NCBI GenBank assembly: GCA_937891875.1
Contig: CALATR010000281.1
Location: 1-7,251, forward strand
DNA: 7,251 nt
Direction of reading: 5' to 3'
DNA from: an uncultured Pseudomonadota bacterium
Lineage (GTDB): Bacteria; Myxococcota_A; UBA796; GCA-2862545
This document shows positions 1 through 7,251 of the stretch, one piece after another. Made by a program: the position numbers and the translations under genes. The notes beneath the pieces were generated by a model, which did not search any database, was not told the DNA's origin, and saw only the letters and a list, made by a program, of their open reading frames with translations. Every line of letters starts with the position of its first letter. Positions within the stretch are counted from its first letter, which is position 1.

Positions 1-210
1 CCCCGGCGGGAGCCGCTCCTCCGCACCAGCGAGCACGACCACGGGGGGCAGGACGAGAGGGGGTGCATCCTGCCGCGTGGAAGTCCAACCCCTCACGTCC
101 TGACCCCGTGAGTCCAACCGCTGGGCCACCGACGCGCTCGACGCCCGCTACTACGAGATCTACGCGCCTGAGGTGGATGCAGCGGCAGAGCGATGGTCCC
201 GCCACTCCAT
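1..210 (+). pseudogene. 3' remnant of an unidentified gene, apparently frameshifted
   Basis: From base 1 the first forward frame has G or C in the third position of all of its first 25 codons, the signature of real coding sequence in this genome. That frame meets a TGA at 109-111. From base 110 the second forward frame takes over the G/C-third bias to about base 166 and reads sensibly (residues such as RWATDALDARYYEIYAPEVD). Removing 31 nt (79-109 or 80-110) joins the two segments in one frame. The junction is flanked by CGTG at 76-79 and 107-110, and by AGTCCAACC at 82-90 and 111-119, so the insertion looks like an imperfect local duplication. Coding character fades before the repeat that begins at 212, and no natural stop is seen before that. 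I do not recognise the protein. Alternatively, an intact gene simply ends at 109-111 and the downstream reading is chance. Confidence 0.35.
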
Positions 211-211
211 C

Positions 212-247
212 CTCCGTGGCCCTCCGCGCCTTCGTGTCTCCGTGGTG
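212..247. repeat. Copy of a G/C-rich intergenic repeat ending CTCCGTGGTG
   Basis: A 36-nt stretch made of about four degenerate units of 8-10 nt (CTCCGTGGC, CCTCCGCGC, CTTCGTGT, CTCCGTGGTG). Its last 29 bases match the right arm of the 4724-4806 hairpin at 22 of 29 positions, and the reverse complement of that hairpin's left arm at 24 of 29. It lies between the broken gene at the left edge and the 3' end of the minus-strand regulator. A partner arm that would make it a hairpin is not seen here. Repeats of this look occur in intergenic DNA of many high-GC bacteria; no function is claimed. Confidence 0.5.
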
Positions 248-314
248 GGGGGAAACAACGACGCGCGCCCTTCCCAGACCCCGCCTCCTCACTGCCTTTC
301 CAGCCGCTCCCTCC
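248..314. other. Intergenic stretch without recognisable signal
   Basis: A C/T-rich run (on the plus strand) between the repeat and the stop codon of the regulator. I see no convincing stem-loop followed by a T-tract that would terminate the minus-strand regulator transcript, and no coding bias on either strand. Confidence 0.4.
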
Positions 315-1733
315 TCACTCCACATCCGAATAGAACGCCACCCCCCGCACATCCTCGTCGATCCTCAACGGCGACCCCACGCTCGGCATCGCCCGCTGCT
401 CGCACGCCTTCCTCGGACACGCCCGGCAGCTGACCCCGATCTCGACGTGGCGGCTCTCGTCGGAGAGATCCACCCCGTCGGCGTACACGAGGGCGGAGGC
501 GTGTTCCACCTGGCAGCCGAGACCGATGGCGTGCACGGTGTGAAACGCCCGCCAGCCGCGGTCGCCCTTGTCCAGGGTGCGAGCGAGGCAGAAGAAGTTC
601 GTTCCATCCGGCATCGTGCTCACCTGGGTCCGGATCTGGCCGGGGGTCAGCAGCGCGCGGAAGACGTTCCAGCGGGGGCAGGCGCCGCTGTAGCGGGCGA
701 AGCGGATGCCGGACGCGCTGAAGCGCTTGGAGATGTTGCCGGCGATGTCGATGCGGATGAGGTGAAAGGGCACACCCTCGCGGCCGGGGCGGCGCAGGGT
801 GGTGAGCCGATGGCAGACCTGCTCGAAGCTGACGCGGAAGCGGTGGCCGACCAGCTCGATGTCGTAGCGGTTGTCCTTGACCGCCTGCAGGAAGGGCTCG
901 TAGGGCATGAGCACGGCGGCGGCGAAGTAGTTGCACAGGGCGACCCGGGCGAGGCGGCGTGACTCCTCCCGGGTGAGCAGCGGATCGTCGACCAGGTCGT
1001 CCAGGACGTCGGACTGGGTGAGCAGGCCCAGGGTGTGGGCCAGCTGGAAGTTGCGCGAGCGCGGCCGCAGGAGCTCGCTCACCTCGACGACCTTGGCCGC
1101 ACGGTCGATGCGGCGCACCCGGCCCTCGCTGGCGGCGGCGCTGACGAAGCGGACCTCGTAGCCGAGCTCGCCCTCGAGCAAGGAGACCAGCCCCTCCTGC
1201 ATGCGGTGGGGATCGAGGCGGGCGCGGGCGGACAGCCCCTCCGCAGCGGCCTCCAGCTCGTCGAAGTAGTTGCCTCGAACCTGGAAGAAGTCTCCGACCT
1301 CCTCCGACGCGGGCGCCCGGTGGCCCACGCCCGCCTGCCCGTCGCTGTCGGCGGCGAGGTCCTGGGCCCGGCGGCGGCTGGCGAGCAGGGCGTCGTACAG
1401 GGTGCGCACGGCGCGGGCGACGTTGGGGTGGTGGTCGACGACCTCGTCCACGTCGCCACGGGTGAGGCCCGCCTCGTCGAAGATCTCGTCGCCGAACACC
1501 TCCATCAGGTCCGCGTGCACCTGGGCGGTGTCATCGGCGATGAACGCGTCCAGGTCCAGGTCGAAGAGGCGCGCGACCTTCAGCAGCAGGCCCGCGGGCA
1601 GGGGCCTGCGGTTGTGCTCGATGAGGTTCAGGTAGCTGGCGCTGATGCCCAGCTGCTCGGCCAGGCGGGCCTGGGTGATGCGGTGCTCCTTGCGAATGGA
1701 GCGGACCTTGGCCCCGAGCGCCGTCGCCTCCAT
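315..1733 (-). CDS. RamB/ScfR-type XRE-family transcriptional regulator of acyl/acetate metabolism
   Basis: A 472-residue cytoplasmic DNA-binding protein. Residues about 7-64 form an XRE/Cro-C1 helix-turn-helix (TQARLAEQLGISASYLNLIE). Residues about 150-280 resemble the IrrE/ImmA-like region; the zinc-protease HExxH is degenerate (NFQLAHTLGLL, Glu replaced), as is usual in this regulator family, and the typical block NYFAAAVLMPYEPFL is at 269-283. Residues about 290-470 match the DUF2083 short-chain fatty-acyl regulator domain, with cysteines at 352, 436, 439 and 444. The ATG at 1733 was chosen because AGGAG (1739-1743) sits 5 nt upstream and the HTH starts at once; a 60-residue upstream extension lacks family character and would cover the divergent control region. 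Family members include RamB of Corynebacterium and Mycobacterium, which controls glyoxylate-shunt genes, and PrpR/PccR, which control propionyl-CoA pathways. Its divergent position next to aceB-aceA supports control of that operon; whether it activates or represses cannot be told. Length is normal for the family. Confidence 0.9.
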   Translation of the reverse strand: MEATALGAKVRSIRKEHRITQARLAEQLGISASYLNLIEHNRRPLPAGLLLKVARLFDLDLDAFIADDTAQVHADLMEVFGDEIFDEAGLTRGDVDEVVDHHPNVARAVRTLYDALLASRRRAQDLAADSDGQAGVGHRAPASEEVGDFFQVRGNYFDELEAAAEGLSARARLDPHRMQEGLVSLLEGELGYEVRFVSAAASEGRVRRIDRAAKVVEVSELLRPRSRNFQLAHTLGLLTQSDVLDDLVDDPLLTREESRRLARVALCNYFAAAVLMPYEPFLQAVKDNRYDIELVGHRFRVSFEQVCHRLTTLRRPGREGVPFHLIRIDIAGNISKRFSASGIRFARYSGACPRWNVFRALLTPGQIRTQVSTMPDGTNFFCLARTLDKGDRGWRAFHTVHAIGLGCQVEHASALVYADGVDLSDESRHVEIGVSCRACPRKACEQRAMPSVGSPLRIDEDVRGVAFYSDVE

Positions 1734-1738
1734 GGACT

Positions 1739-1743
1739 CTCCT
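1739..1743 (-). promoter_or_regulatory. Ribosome binding site of the regulator
   Basis: AGGAG on the minus strand, 5 nt before the ATG at 1733. It fixes the start and rules out the longer upstream reading. Confidence 0.7.
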
Positions 1744-1745
1744 GC

Positions 1746-1785
1746 TTGTAAAGTCTTCACAGTGGATCCGAGATTGGCTGTAAAC
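1746..1785. promoter_or_regulatory. Candidate half-site pair TTGTAAAG / CTGTAAAC
   Basis: TGTAAA occurs at 1747-1752 and 1779-1784, a 32-nt offset (about three helical turns), within the longer matches TTGTAAAG and CTGTAAAC. RamB/PccR-type regulators are known to bind TTTGCAAA-like elements, which these resemble at 6 of 8 and 5 of 8 positions. The first copy lies just upstream of the regulator's ribosome binding site, which would suit autoregulation. On the minus strand the second copy also reads TTTACA, a possible -35 box for the regulator, but no good -10 follows it. Tentative. Confidence 0.3.
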
Positions 1786-1823
1786 CGGATGATCGCTCGA
1801 CCCGGTTTCGTTGACCATCCGGT
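1784..1823. promoter_or_regulatory. 40-bp dyad with three CCGG cores, candidate operator
   Basis: ACCGGATG (1784-1791) and CATCCGGT (1816-1823) form a perfect 8-bp inverted repeat. Its axis falls exactly at the centre of a third CCGG (1802-1805). The CCGG cores start at 1785, 1802 and 1819, a strict 17-nt spacing. A second inverted pair, AAACCGG (1782-1788) and CCGGTTT (1802-1808), uses the left and middle cores. The right arm overlaps the -35 end of the candidate aceB promoter. The arrangement fits a multimeric regulator acting on aceB; which protein binds is unknown. Confidence 0.45.
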
Positions 1824-1839
1824 CTGGAAGCGACATATC
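1811..1839 (+). promoter_or_regulatory. Candidate sigma-70-like promoter of aceB-aceA
   Basis: TTGACC at 1811-1816 (five of six to the consensus -35) is followed after 17 nt by CATATC at 1834-1839; TATCAC at 1836-1841 is an alternative -10 with a longer spacer. Transcription would start near 1846, giving a leader of about 30 nt before the aceB ATG. The -10 match is weak, so this is a proposal only. Confidence 0.35.
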
Positions 1840-1876
1840 ACAGACACACAGTCCGAGCGAACCACCGGGAGCGAGC

Positions 1877-3420
1877 ATGGCAATCGTAAAGATTGACGGA
1901 CCCCAGATCCCACGCGGCGAGGAGATCCTGACCCCCGACGCCCTGGCCTTCCTCGCAGAGCTCCACGAGCGCTTCGACGACCGCCGCCTGGGGCTCATGG
2001 AAGCCCGGCTCTTCCGCGGCTGCCCGCCCGACTTCCTGCCCGGCACCCGCAGCATCCGCGAGGGCGAGTGGACGGTCTGCCCCGCCCCCGCCGACCTGCA
2101 GGATCGCCGGGTCGAGATCACGGGCCCGCCCAGCCGAAAGATGCTGATCAACGCCATGAACTCGGGGGCCACCCACTACATGGCCGACCTCGAGGACGCG
2201 ACCTCGCCCACCTGGTTCAACCTCGTCGACGGCCAGGTCAACCTCAAGGACGCCGTCCGCCGGGACGTCACCTACGACGACCCCCGCACCGGCAAGCACT
2301 ACGCCCTGGATGCCGTCACCGCGACCCTGATGGTGCGCCCCCGCGGCTGGCACCTCGACGAGCGCCACGTCACCGTCGAGGGCCGCGCCATGTCCGCCAG
2401 CCTGGTCGACTTCGGCCTCTACATGTTCCACAACGCGGTCGAGACTCGCGAGCGCGGCACCGGCGTCTACCTCTACCTGCCCAAGCTGGAGCACCACGAA
2501 GAAGCGGCCCTGTGGGAGGACGTCTTCGTCTTCGCCGAGGACCGCCTGGGCGTGCCCCGCGGCACCATCCGCGCGACCGTGCTCATCGAGACCCTGCGCG
2601 CCGCCTTCCAGCTCGACGAGATCCTGTACGCCCTGCGCGAGCACGTGGTCGGGCTCAACTGCGGGCGTTGGGACTACATCTTCAGCACGATCAAGAACAT
2701 GAGCGACAAGGTCCTGCCCGACCGCTCGCAGATCGGCATGACCGCACCCTTCATGGAGGCGTACACCAAGCGGGTCATCCAGGTCTGCCACCGGCGCGGC
2801 GCCCACGCGATGGGCGGCATGGCGGCCCAGATCCCGCTCAAGGACCCTGTCGCCAACGAGGCGGCGCTCGCCAAGGTCCGCCAGGACAAGCTCCGCGAGG
2901 TGCGCAACGGCCACGACGGCACCTGGGTCGCCCACCCCGGCCTGGTGCCGCTCGCCCGCGAGGTCTTCGACCGGTACATGCCCGGTCCCAACCAGATCCG
3001 CTGCCAGCGCGACGACGGCGTCGGCCGGGCGGACCTGCTGAGTGTCTCCGACGGCACCCGCACCCTCGCCGGGGTGCGCCAGAACGTCCAGGTGGGCGTG
3101 CGCTACCTCGAGGCCTGGCTGCGCGGACAGGGCTGCGTGCCCCTCTTCGGCCTGATGGAAGACGCCGCCACCGCGGAGATCTCCCGGACCCAGCTGTGGC
3201 AGTGGGAGCGCCACGGGGCCCGGCTGGACAACGGCACCGTCGTTACCGCCGCCCTCATCGACGCCGAGATCGACGCGCTGCTGATGACCGACGAGGCCGG
3301 CGCCGACGGCCGCCGCTTCGAGGAGGCCGCCGCGCTGTTCCGCACGCTCGTGCACAGCGAGCGCCTCGAGCCCTTCCTCACCGTCCCCGCCTACGAGCAG
3401 CTGCTCACCCTGGAGGCAGA

Positions 3421-3424
<4 letters not shown>
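1877..3424 (+). CDS. aceB: Malate synthase A
   Basis: A 515-residue cytoplasmic enzyme condensing glyoxylate with acetyl-CoA to malate and CoA, second step of the glyoxylate bypass. The family signature GLNCGRWDYIFS is at 259-270. By analogy with studied malate synthases, R154 (in VRPRGWH) is the catalytic arginine, E238 (in LIETLR) and D266 (in GRWDY) are the Mg2+ ligands, and D429 (in LMEDAATAEISR, 426-437) is the catalytic base. The conserved MGGMAAQIPLKD is at 312-323. Length is near the usual 530 or so of the A isoform, and it lacks the large insertion of the G isoform. The ATG at 1877 has GGGAG (1867-1871) 5 nt upstream and begins the family-like N-terminus; an in-frame upstream ATG at 1811 would place the candidate promoter and operator inside the gene. 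It is first in a two-gene operon, its stop overlapping the start of aceA, and is divergent from the RamB-like regulator. Confidence 0.97.
3412..3416 (+). promoter_or_regulatory. Ribosome binding site of aceA inside the aceB 3' end
   Basis: GGAGG lies 4 nt before the aceA ATG, within the last codons of aceB. With the ATGA overlap it suggests translational coupling of the two enzymes. Confidence 0.7.
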
Positions 3425-4665
<1,241 letters not shown>

Positions 4666-4723
4666 AGGGGAGTCACTCGGGGCATTCGCCGCCGACGGAG
4701 TCGCTTGTCCGCGCGTCCGCGCT

Positions 4724-4806
4724 CACCACGGAGAAGCGGAGTCGCGGAGGTCTGACGGAGGAGGATGCTCTCCGTCAGTCCTCCGGCCCTCTGCTTCTCC
4801 GTGGTG
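4724..4806. repeat. 83-nt long inverted repeat (hairpin) of the CTCCGTGGTG family
   Basis: Arms 4724-4760 and 4770-4806 are 37 nt each, pairing at 32 positions around a 9-nt loop (4761-4769). The outer 14 bp (starting CACCACGGAGAAGC) and the inner 9 bp (ending CTGACGGAG) pair perfectly. Each arm resembles the single copy at 212-247, so the element is two head-to-head copies of one repeat. It sits 58 nt after the aceA stop. It could act as a bidirectional transcription barrier or mRNA 3' stabiliser, or be a non-autonomous mobile repeat; no flanking target duplication was recognised. Confidence 0.75.
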
Positions 4807-4867
4807 AAAGCCGGCGTACGAAGTCCCGAAACAGGTCGTCCCAGGCAACCAGCCCCTACGATCGGAG

Positions 4868-4904
4868 GCCGCCACGATCCCCTCATCCCAAGGATCGCGG
4901 CGGC
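4868..4904 (-). terminator. Possible terminator hairpin of the kinase gene
   Basis: Arms 4868-4880 and 4892-4904 (13 nt each, 11-nt loop) pair with one A-C mismatch on the plus strand. That mismatch becomes a G-U wobble on the minus-strand RNA, so the stem is unbroken only in the kinase transcript. It begins about 25 nt after the kinase stop codon. No T-tract follows, so it is not a canonical intrinsic terminator and could instead protect the mRNA 3' end. Confidence 0.4.
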
Positions 4905-4928
4905 GGATTCTCCTTCGACCTTCGAGCT

Positions 4929-6431
4929 TCAGTACCCGCCGTAGCTGTACCCTCCGCGGCTCCCGCTCGATCGACGCGGCTTCCACGCCTCCTTCTCGGG
5001 CTCCGGCTCGATCGTGAACTCGACCTCGGGCTCGGGCACGACCTCGGGCTCGATCACCACCACGGGCTCGATCTCGGGCTCGACCTCGACCACGGCGGGG
5101 GCTTCGCGCTGCACCTGGTCGCTGGCCTTGACGACCCGGCGCACGGGGCGGCGTACCGGACGGCGCTCGATCTTGCGCTCGGTGCGCTGGGCGAAGACGC
5201 CGGGGTCCTCGTCGATGGGCTCGGCGACCTCCTCGATGGTGATGTCGTCGGCGTCGGCGTCGAGCACCACGACCACGTCGCGCTCGCCGTACTCGTAGAC
5301 GGCGTCCTGGTCCATGGCGGGCATGGCGAAGGCAGCCAGGCCCAGGGCGACGGCGCCGAGACCGGTGCACACGACGGCCACACCCGCGGCGGCGAGGCCG
5401 GCGGCGTAGGTCCAGCCGCGACGGCGACGGAACGGGCCGGCGTGGTCTGCGGGCGGGGGTGCGGACACGACGACGGGCTGCTCGACGGAGGCCTCGGCGG
5501 CGGCTTCCTCGGCCGCCTCCTCCCGCATCGCCGACGCGGGGCTGGTGTTGACCCAGGTCGTCTCCTTGAACAGGACCACCTCGGCGTCCGAGCGCGGCCC
5601 GGGCTGGGTCGCGGCGAGCGCGCGGGTCACCTCGCCGAGGTCGCGCAGGCGCTGCTCGGGATCGGGGTGGGTCATGCCGCGCACCAGCTGGCGGATCTCG
5701 TCGGGGACCAGCACGCCCGGGTCGAGGGGCTCGCTCTGGACCTTGAGCCCGACCACCTGGAAGAGACGCTGCCCGTCGGACATGTCGCCGTCGATCCAGA
5801 AGGCGTGGCGACCGGTCAGCGCCTCCCAGAGCACCACCCCCAGGGCGTAGATGTCGCCCAGGGCGAGCTCGGGGTTCTGGCCCCGGAAGACCTCGGGGGC
5901 CATGTAGGCGGCGGTGCCAGGCACCATGCCGTCGGTCGTGAGCCGGGTGCGGTCCTTGGCAACGGCGATGCCGAAGTCGACCAGCACGGGCGGCCCGCTC
6001 TCCCGCAGCATGATGTTGGCGGGCTTGAGGTCGCGGTGGTGCACCCCGCGGCCGTGGGCGAAGGCGAGCGCGTCGGCGATGGGGGCGAAGATCCGGCGGA
6101 CCTCCTCCATCGGCATCGGCCCCTTCTTCATGTGCTGCTCGAGGTCGCCTCCGTCGATCAGCTCCATGCCCATGTAGAGCAGCCCGCGGTCCCGATCGAC
6201 GCCGCCCGACCGCACCGAGACGATGCTCGGGTGGTTGAGGGCTGCGACGGTCCGCATCTCGTCCACGAAGCGCCGCTCGAAGTCGCCGAGTCCGTGGGAC
6301 TTCACGACCTTGACCGCCGCCTGCACGTCCTCGGAGAGCTGCGAGTGGCACAGGAACACGGTGCCCATGCCGCCCTCACCGAGCGGCTCCACGACCACCC
6401 AATCTCCGAGCATTTCACCTGCTGCCAGCAT
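4929..6431 (-). CDS. Transmembrane Hanks-type Ser/Thr protein kinase
   Basis: A 500-residue membrane-anchored protein kinase. The catalytic domain spans about 10-275: glycine loop GEGGMG (18-23), ATP lysine K41 (AAVKVVK), candidate alpha-C glutamate E58, catalytic loop HRDLKPAN (132-139), Mg2+ motif DFG (152-154), activation-loop threonines 162, 165, 166 and 173, and APE (178-180). These motifs are all present, so activity is expected. An acidic, Ala-rich linker (about 303-320) leads to RRRR (335-338) and one transmembrane helix (about 340-369), predicting a cytoplasmic kinase and an outer C-terminus. That outer part has an Asp/Glu-rich stretch (about 385-410), an Arg-rich block (416-435), a Glu/Pro/Val-rich stretch (445-480) and a Gly/Tyr tail SYGGY. 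No PASTA or other known sensor domain is seen. The ATG at 6431 has GGAGG 5 nt upstream; a GTG at 6467 would add 12 residues but its GGAGG is only 3 nt away. The substrate is unknown. Such kinases abound in Myxococcota. Confidence 0.93.
   Translation of the reverse strand: MLAAGEMLGDWVVVEPLGEGGMGTVFLCHSQLSEDVQAAVKVVKSHGLGDFERRFVDEMRTVAALNHPSIVSVRSGGVDRDRGLLYMGMELIDGGDLEQHMKKGPMPMEEVRRIFAPIADALAFAHGRGVHHRDLKPANIMLRESGPPVLVDFGIAVAKDRTRLTTDGMVPGTAAYMAPEVFRGQNPELALGDIYALGVVLWEALTGRHAFWIDGDMSDGQRLFQVVGLKVQSEPLDPGVLVPDEIRQLVRGMTHPDPEQRLRDLGEVTRALAATQPGPRSDAEVVLFKETTWVNTSPASAMREEAAEEAAAEASVEQPVVVSAPPPADHAGPFRRRRGWTYAAGLAAAGVAVVCTGLGAVALGLAAFAMPAMDQDAVYEYGERDVVVVLDADADDITIEEVAEPIDEDPGVFAQRTERKIERRPVRRPVRRVVKASDQVQREAPAVVEVEPEIEPVVVIEPEVVPEPEVEFTIEPEPEKEAWKPRRSSGSRGGYSYGGY
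4995..5095 (-). repeat. Degenerate short repeats encoding Glu-Pro-Glu-Val units
   Basis: On the plus strand CTCGGGCTCG recurs within this stretch in slightly varied contexts, encoding on the minus strand the EPEV/EPEI/EPEP repeats of the kinase's outer tail. The iteration suggests growth by slippage, and the copy number may vary between strains. Confidence 0.5.
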
Positions 6432-6436
6432 CGCGT

Positions 6437-6441
6437 CCTCC
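6437..6441 (-). promoter_or_regulatory. Ribosome binding site deciding the kinase start
   Basis: GGAGG lies 5 nt before the ATG at 6431. A second GGAGG at 6471-6475 sits only 3 nt before a GTG at 6467 in the same frame. The first spacing is better, so the ATG is preferred. Confidence 0.6.
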
Positions 6442-6502
6442 AGTCCTGCGGGCCGCGCATCGGCCACACACCTCCAATGACGCGCTGCAGGGAAGAACCT
6501 GG

Positions 6503-6533
6503 CCTAATCGGGCTTAGTCCCGACCGAATCGGG
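6503..6533. repeat. Pair of 10-nt direct repeats with 21-nt period upstream of the kinase
   Basis: CCTAATCGGG (6503-6512) and CCGAATCGGG (6524-6533) differ at one position and are 21 nt apart, two turns of the helix on the same face. The second copy overlaps a small stem CCCGA/TCGGG (6519-6523 and 6529-6533). They lie between the methyltransferase stop and the kinase start. They could be an operator for the kinase or part of a methyltransferase terminator; no clear kinase promoter was found in this gap. Confidence 0.35.
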
Positions 6534-6571
6534 GGCGGATCTGGAGATTTGTCGGCATTTGCGGCTGAACA

Positions 6572-7177
<606 letters not shown>

Positions 7178-7186
7178 GGCTCCTCC

Positions 7187-7245
7187 GTCGGTGCAGGTCT
7201 GGCCGTTCCGGCCCACCGGGTGAGACTACGCCATGCTGCACCGAC
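7187..7245. repeat. 10-bp perfect inverted repeat in the methyltransferase leader
   Basis: GTCGGTGCAG (7187-7196) and CTGCACCGAC (7236-7245) are exact reverse complements 39 nt apart. Between them is a small nested stem, GGCCG/CGGCC (7201-7205 and 7209-7213). In the minus-strand transcript the downstream arm ends directly at the GGAGG ribosome binding site. It may be an operator or a leader stem affecting translation; the window ends six bases beyond it, so the promoter is not visible. Confidence 0.4.
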
Positions 7246-7251
7246 CCACCC

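Larger units (their letters stand above)
4666..4928. other. Convergent intergenic region between aceA and the kinase
   Basis: 263 nt between two converging stop codons. It holds the 83-nt hairpin repeat (4724-4806) and a 13-bp stem (4868-4904). No reading frame with sustained third-position bias is visible on either strand, and no classical stem plus T-tract follows aceA before the large hairpin. Confidence 0.6.

Noticed and set aside
63..962. Plus-strand open frame of 299 codons opposite the regulator
   Set aside because: Antisense shadow of the regulator's 3' half. It spans the broken gene in a frame without third-position bias.
1734..1913. 60-residue N-terminal extension of the regulator
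   Set aside because: It would cover the divergent promoter region and the first codons of aceB; the internal ATG at 1733 has a strong ribosome binding site and matches the family N-terminus.
1838..3355. Minus-strand open frame of about 500 codons antisense to aceB
   Set aside because: Composition (Val/Gly/Asp/His-rich, no motif) is typical of the antisense shadow of a high-GC gene; aceB carries all of its catalytic motifs.
4995..5095. Short regular repeats as a CRISPR array
   Set aside because: The repeats are 10 nt or so, degenerate and in the kinase reading frame, with no spacers; they encode Glu-Pro repeats.
4929..6431. Kinase as a regulator of the neighbouring glyoxylate shunt (an AceK-like role)
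   Set aside because: It is a Hanks-type transmembrane kinase unrelated to AceK, convergent and separated from aceA by a hairpin. Adjacency alone does not support a link.
6501..6540. Intrinsic terminator for the methyltransferase
   Set aside because: Only a 5-bp stem (CCCGA/TCGGG) and no T-tract on the minus strand; the direct-repeat description fits better.

Overview
The window is high-GC bacterial chromosome (roughly 70% by eye) with strong G/C bias at third codon positions. The gene mix points to a delta-proteobacterial or Myxococcota-like organism: a RamB/ScfR-type regulator beside a compact malate synthase-isocitrate lyase operon, and a transmembrane Hanks-type kinase with a Glu/Pro-rich outer tail. 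This assignment is inference; no rRNA or other phylogenetic marker is present.

Layout: 1-210 holds the 3' remnant of an unidentified plus-strand gene, apparently frameshifted by a 31-nt insertion. It runs into an intergenic repeat of a G/C-rich 'CTCCGTGGTG' family at 212-247. At 315-1733 (minus) lies a 472-residue XRE-type regulator with a DUF2083-like C-terminus. It is divergent from aceB (malate synthase, 1877-3424, plus), and aceB overlaps aceA (isocitrate lyase, 3421-4665, plus) by four bases. The 143-nt divergent region carries a candidate promoter and a dyad centred on the middle of three CCGG cores spaced exactly 17 nt apart.

The convergent gap 4666-4928 contains an 83-nt imperfect hairpin whose arms belong to the same repeat family as 212-247, and a second short hairpin that could end the kinase transcript. 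At 4929-6431 (minus) is a membrane-anchored Ser/Thr protein kinase with all the catalytic motifs I looked for. At 6572-7177 (minus) is a small class I SAM-dependent methyltransferase of the TPMT/TehB-like type.

How they work together: aceB and aceA supply the two glyoxylate-bypass enzymes (isocitrate to glyoxylate plus succinate, then glyoxylate plus acetyl-CoA to malate) for growth on acetate or fatty acids. The divergent regulator is the obvious candidate to control them in response to short-chain acyl-CoA or carbon status. The kinase and methyltransferase have no evident metabolic link to the shunt. I see no defence system, CRISPR array, tRNA or transposase. The least ordinary parts are the operator architecture, the repeat/hairpin family, the broken gene at the left edge and the kinase's outer tail.
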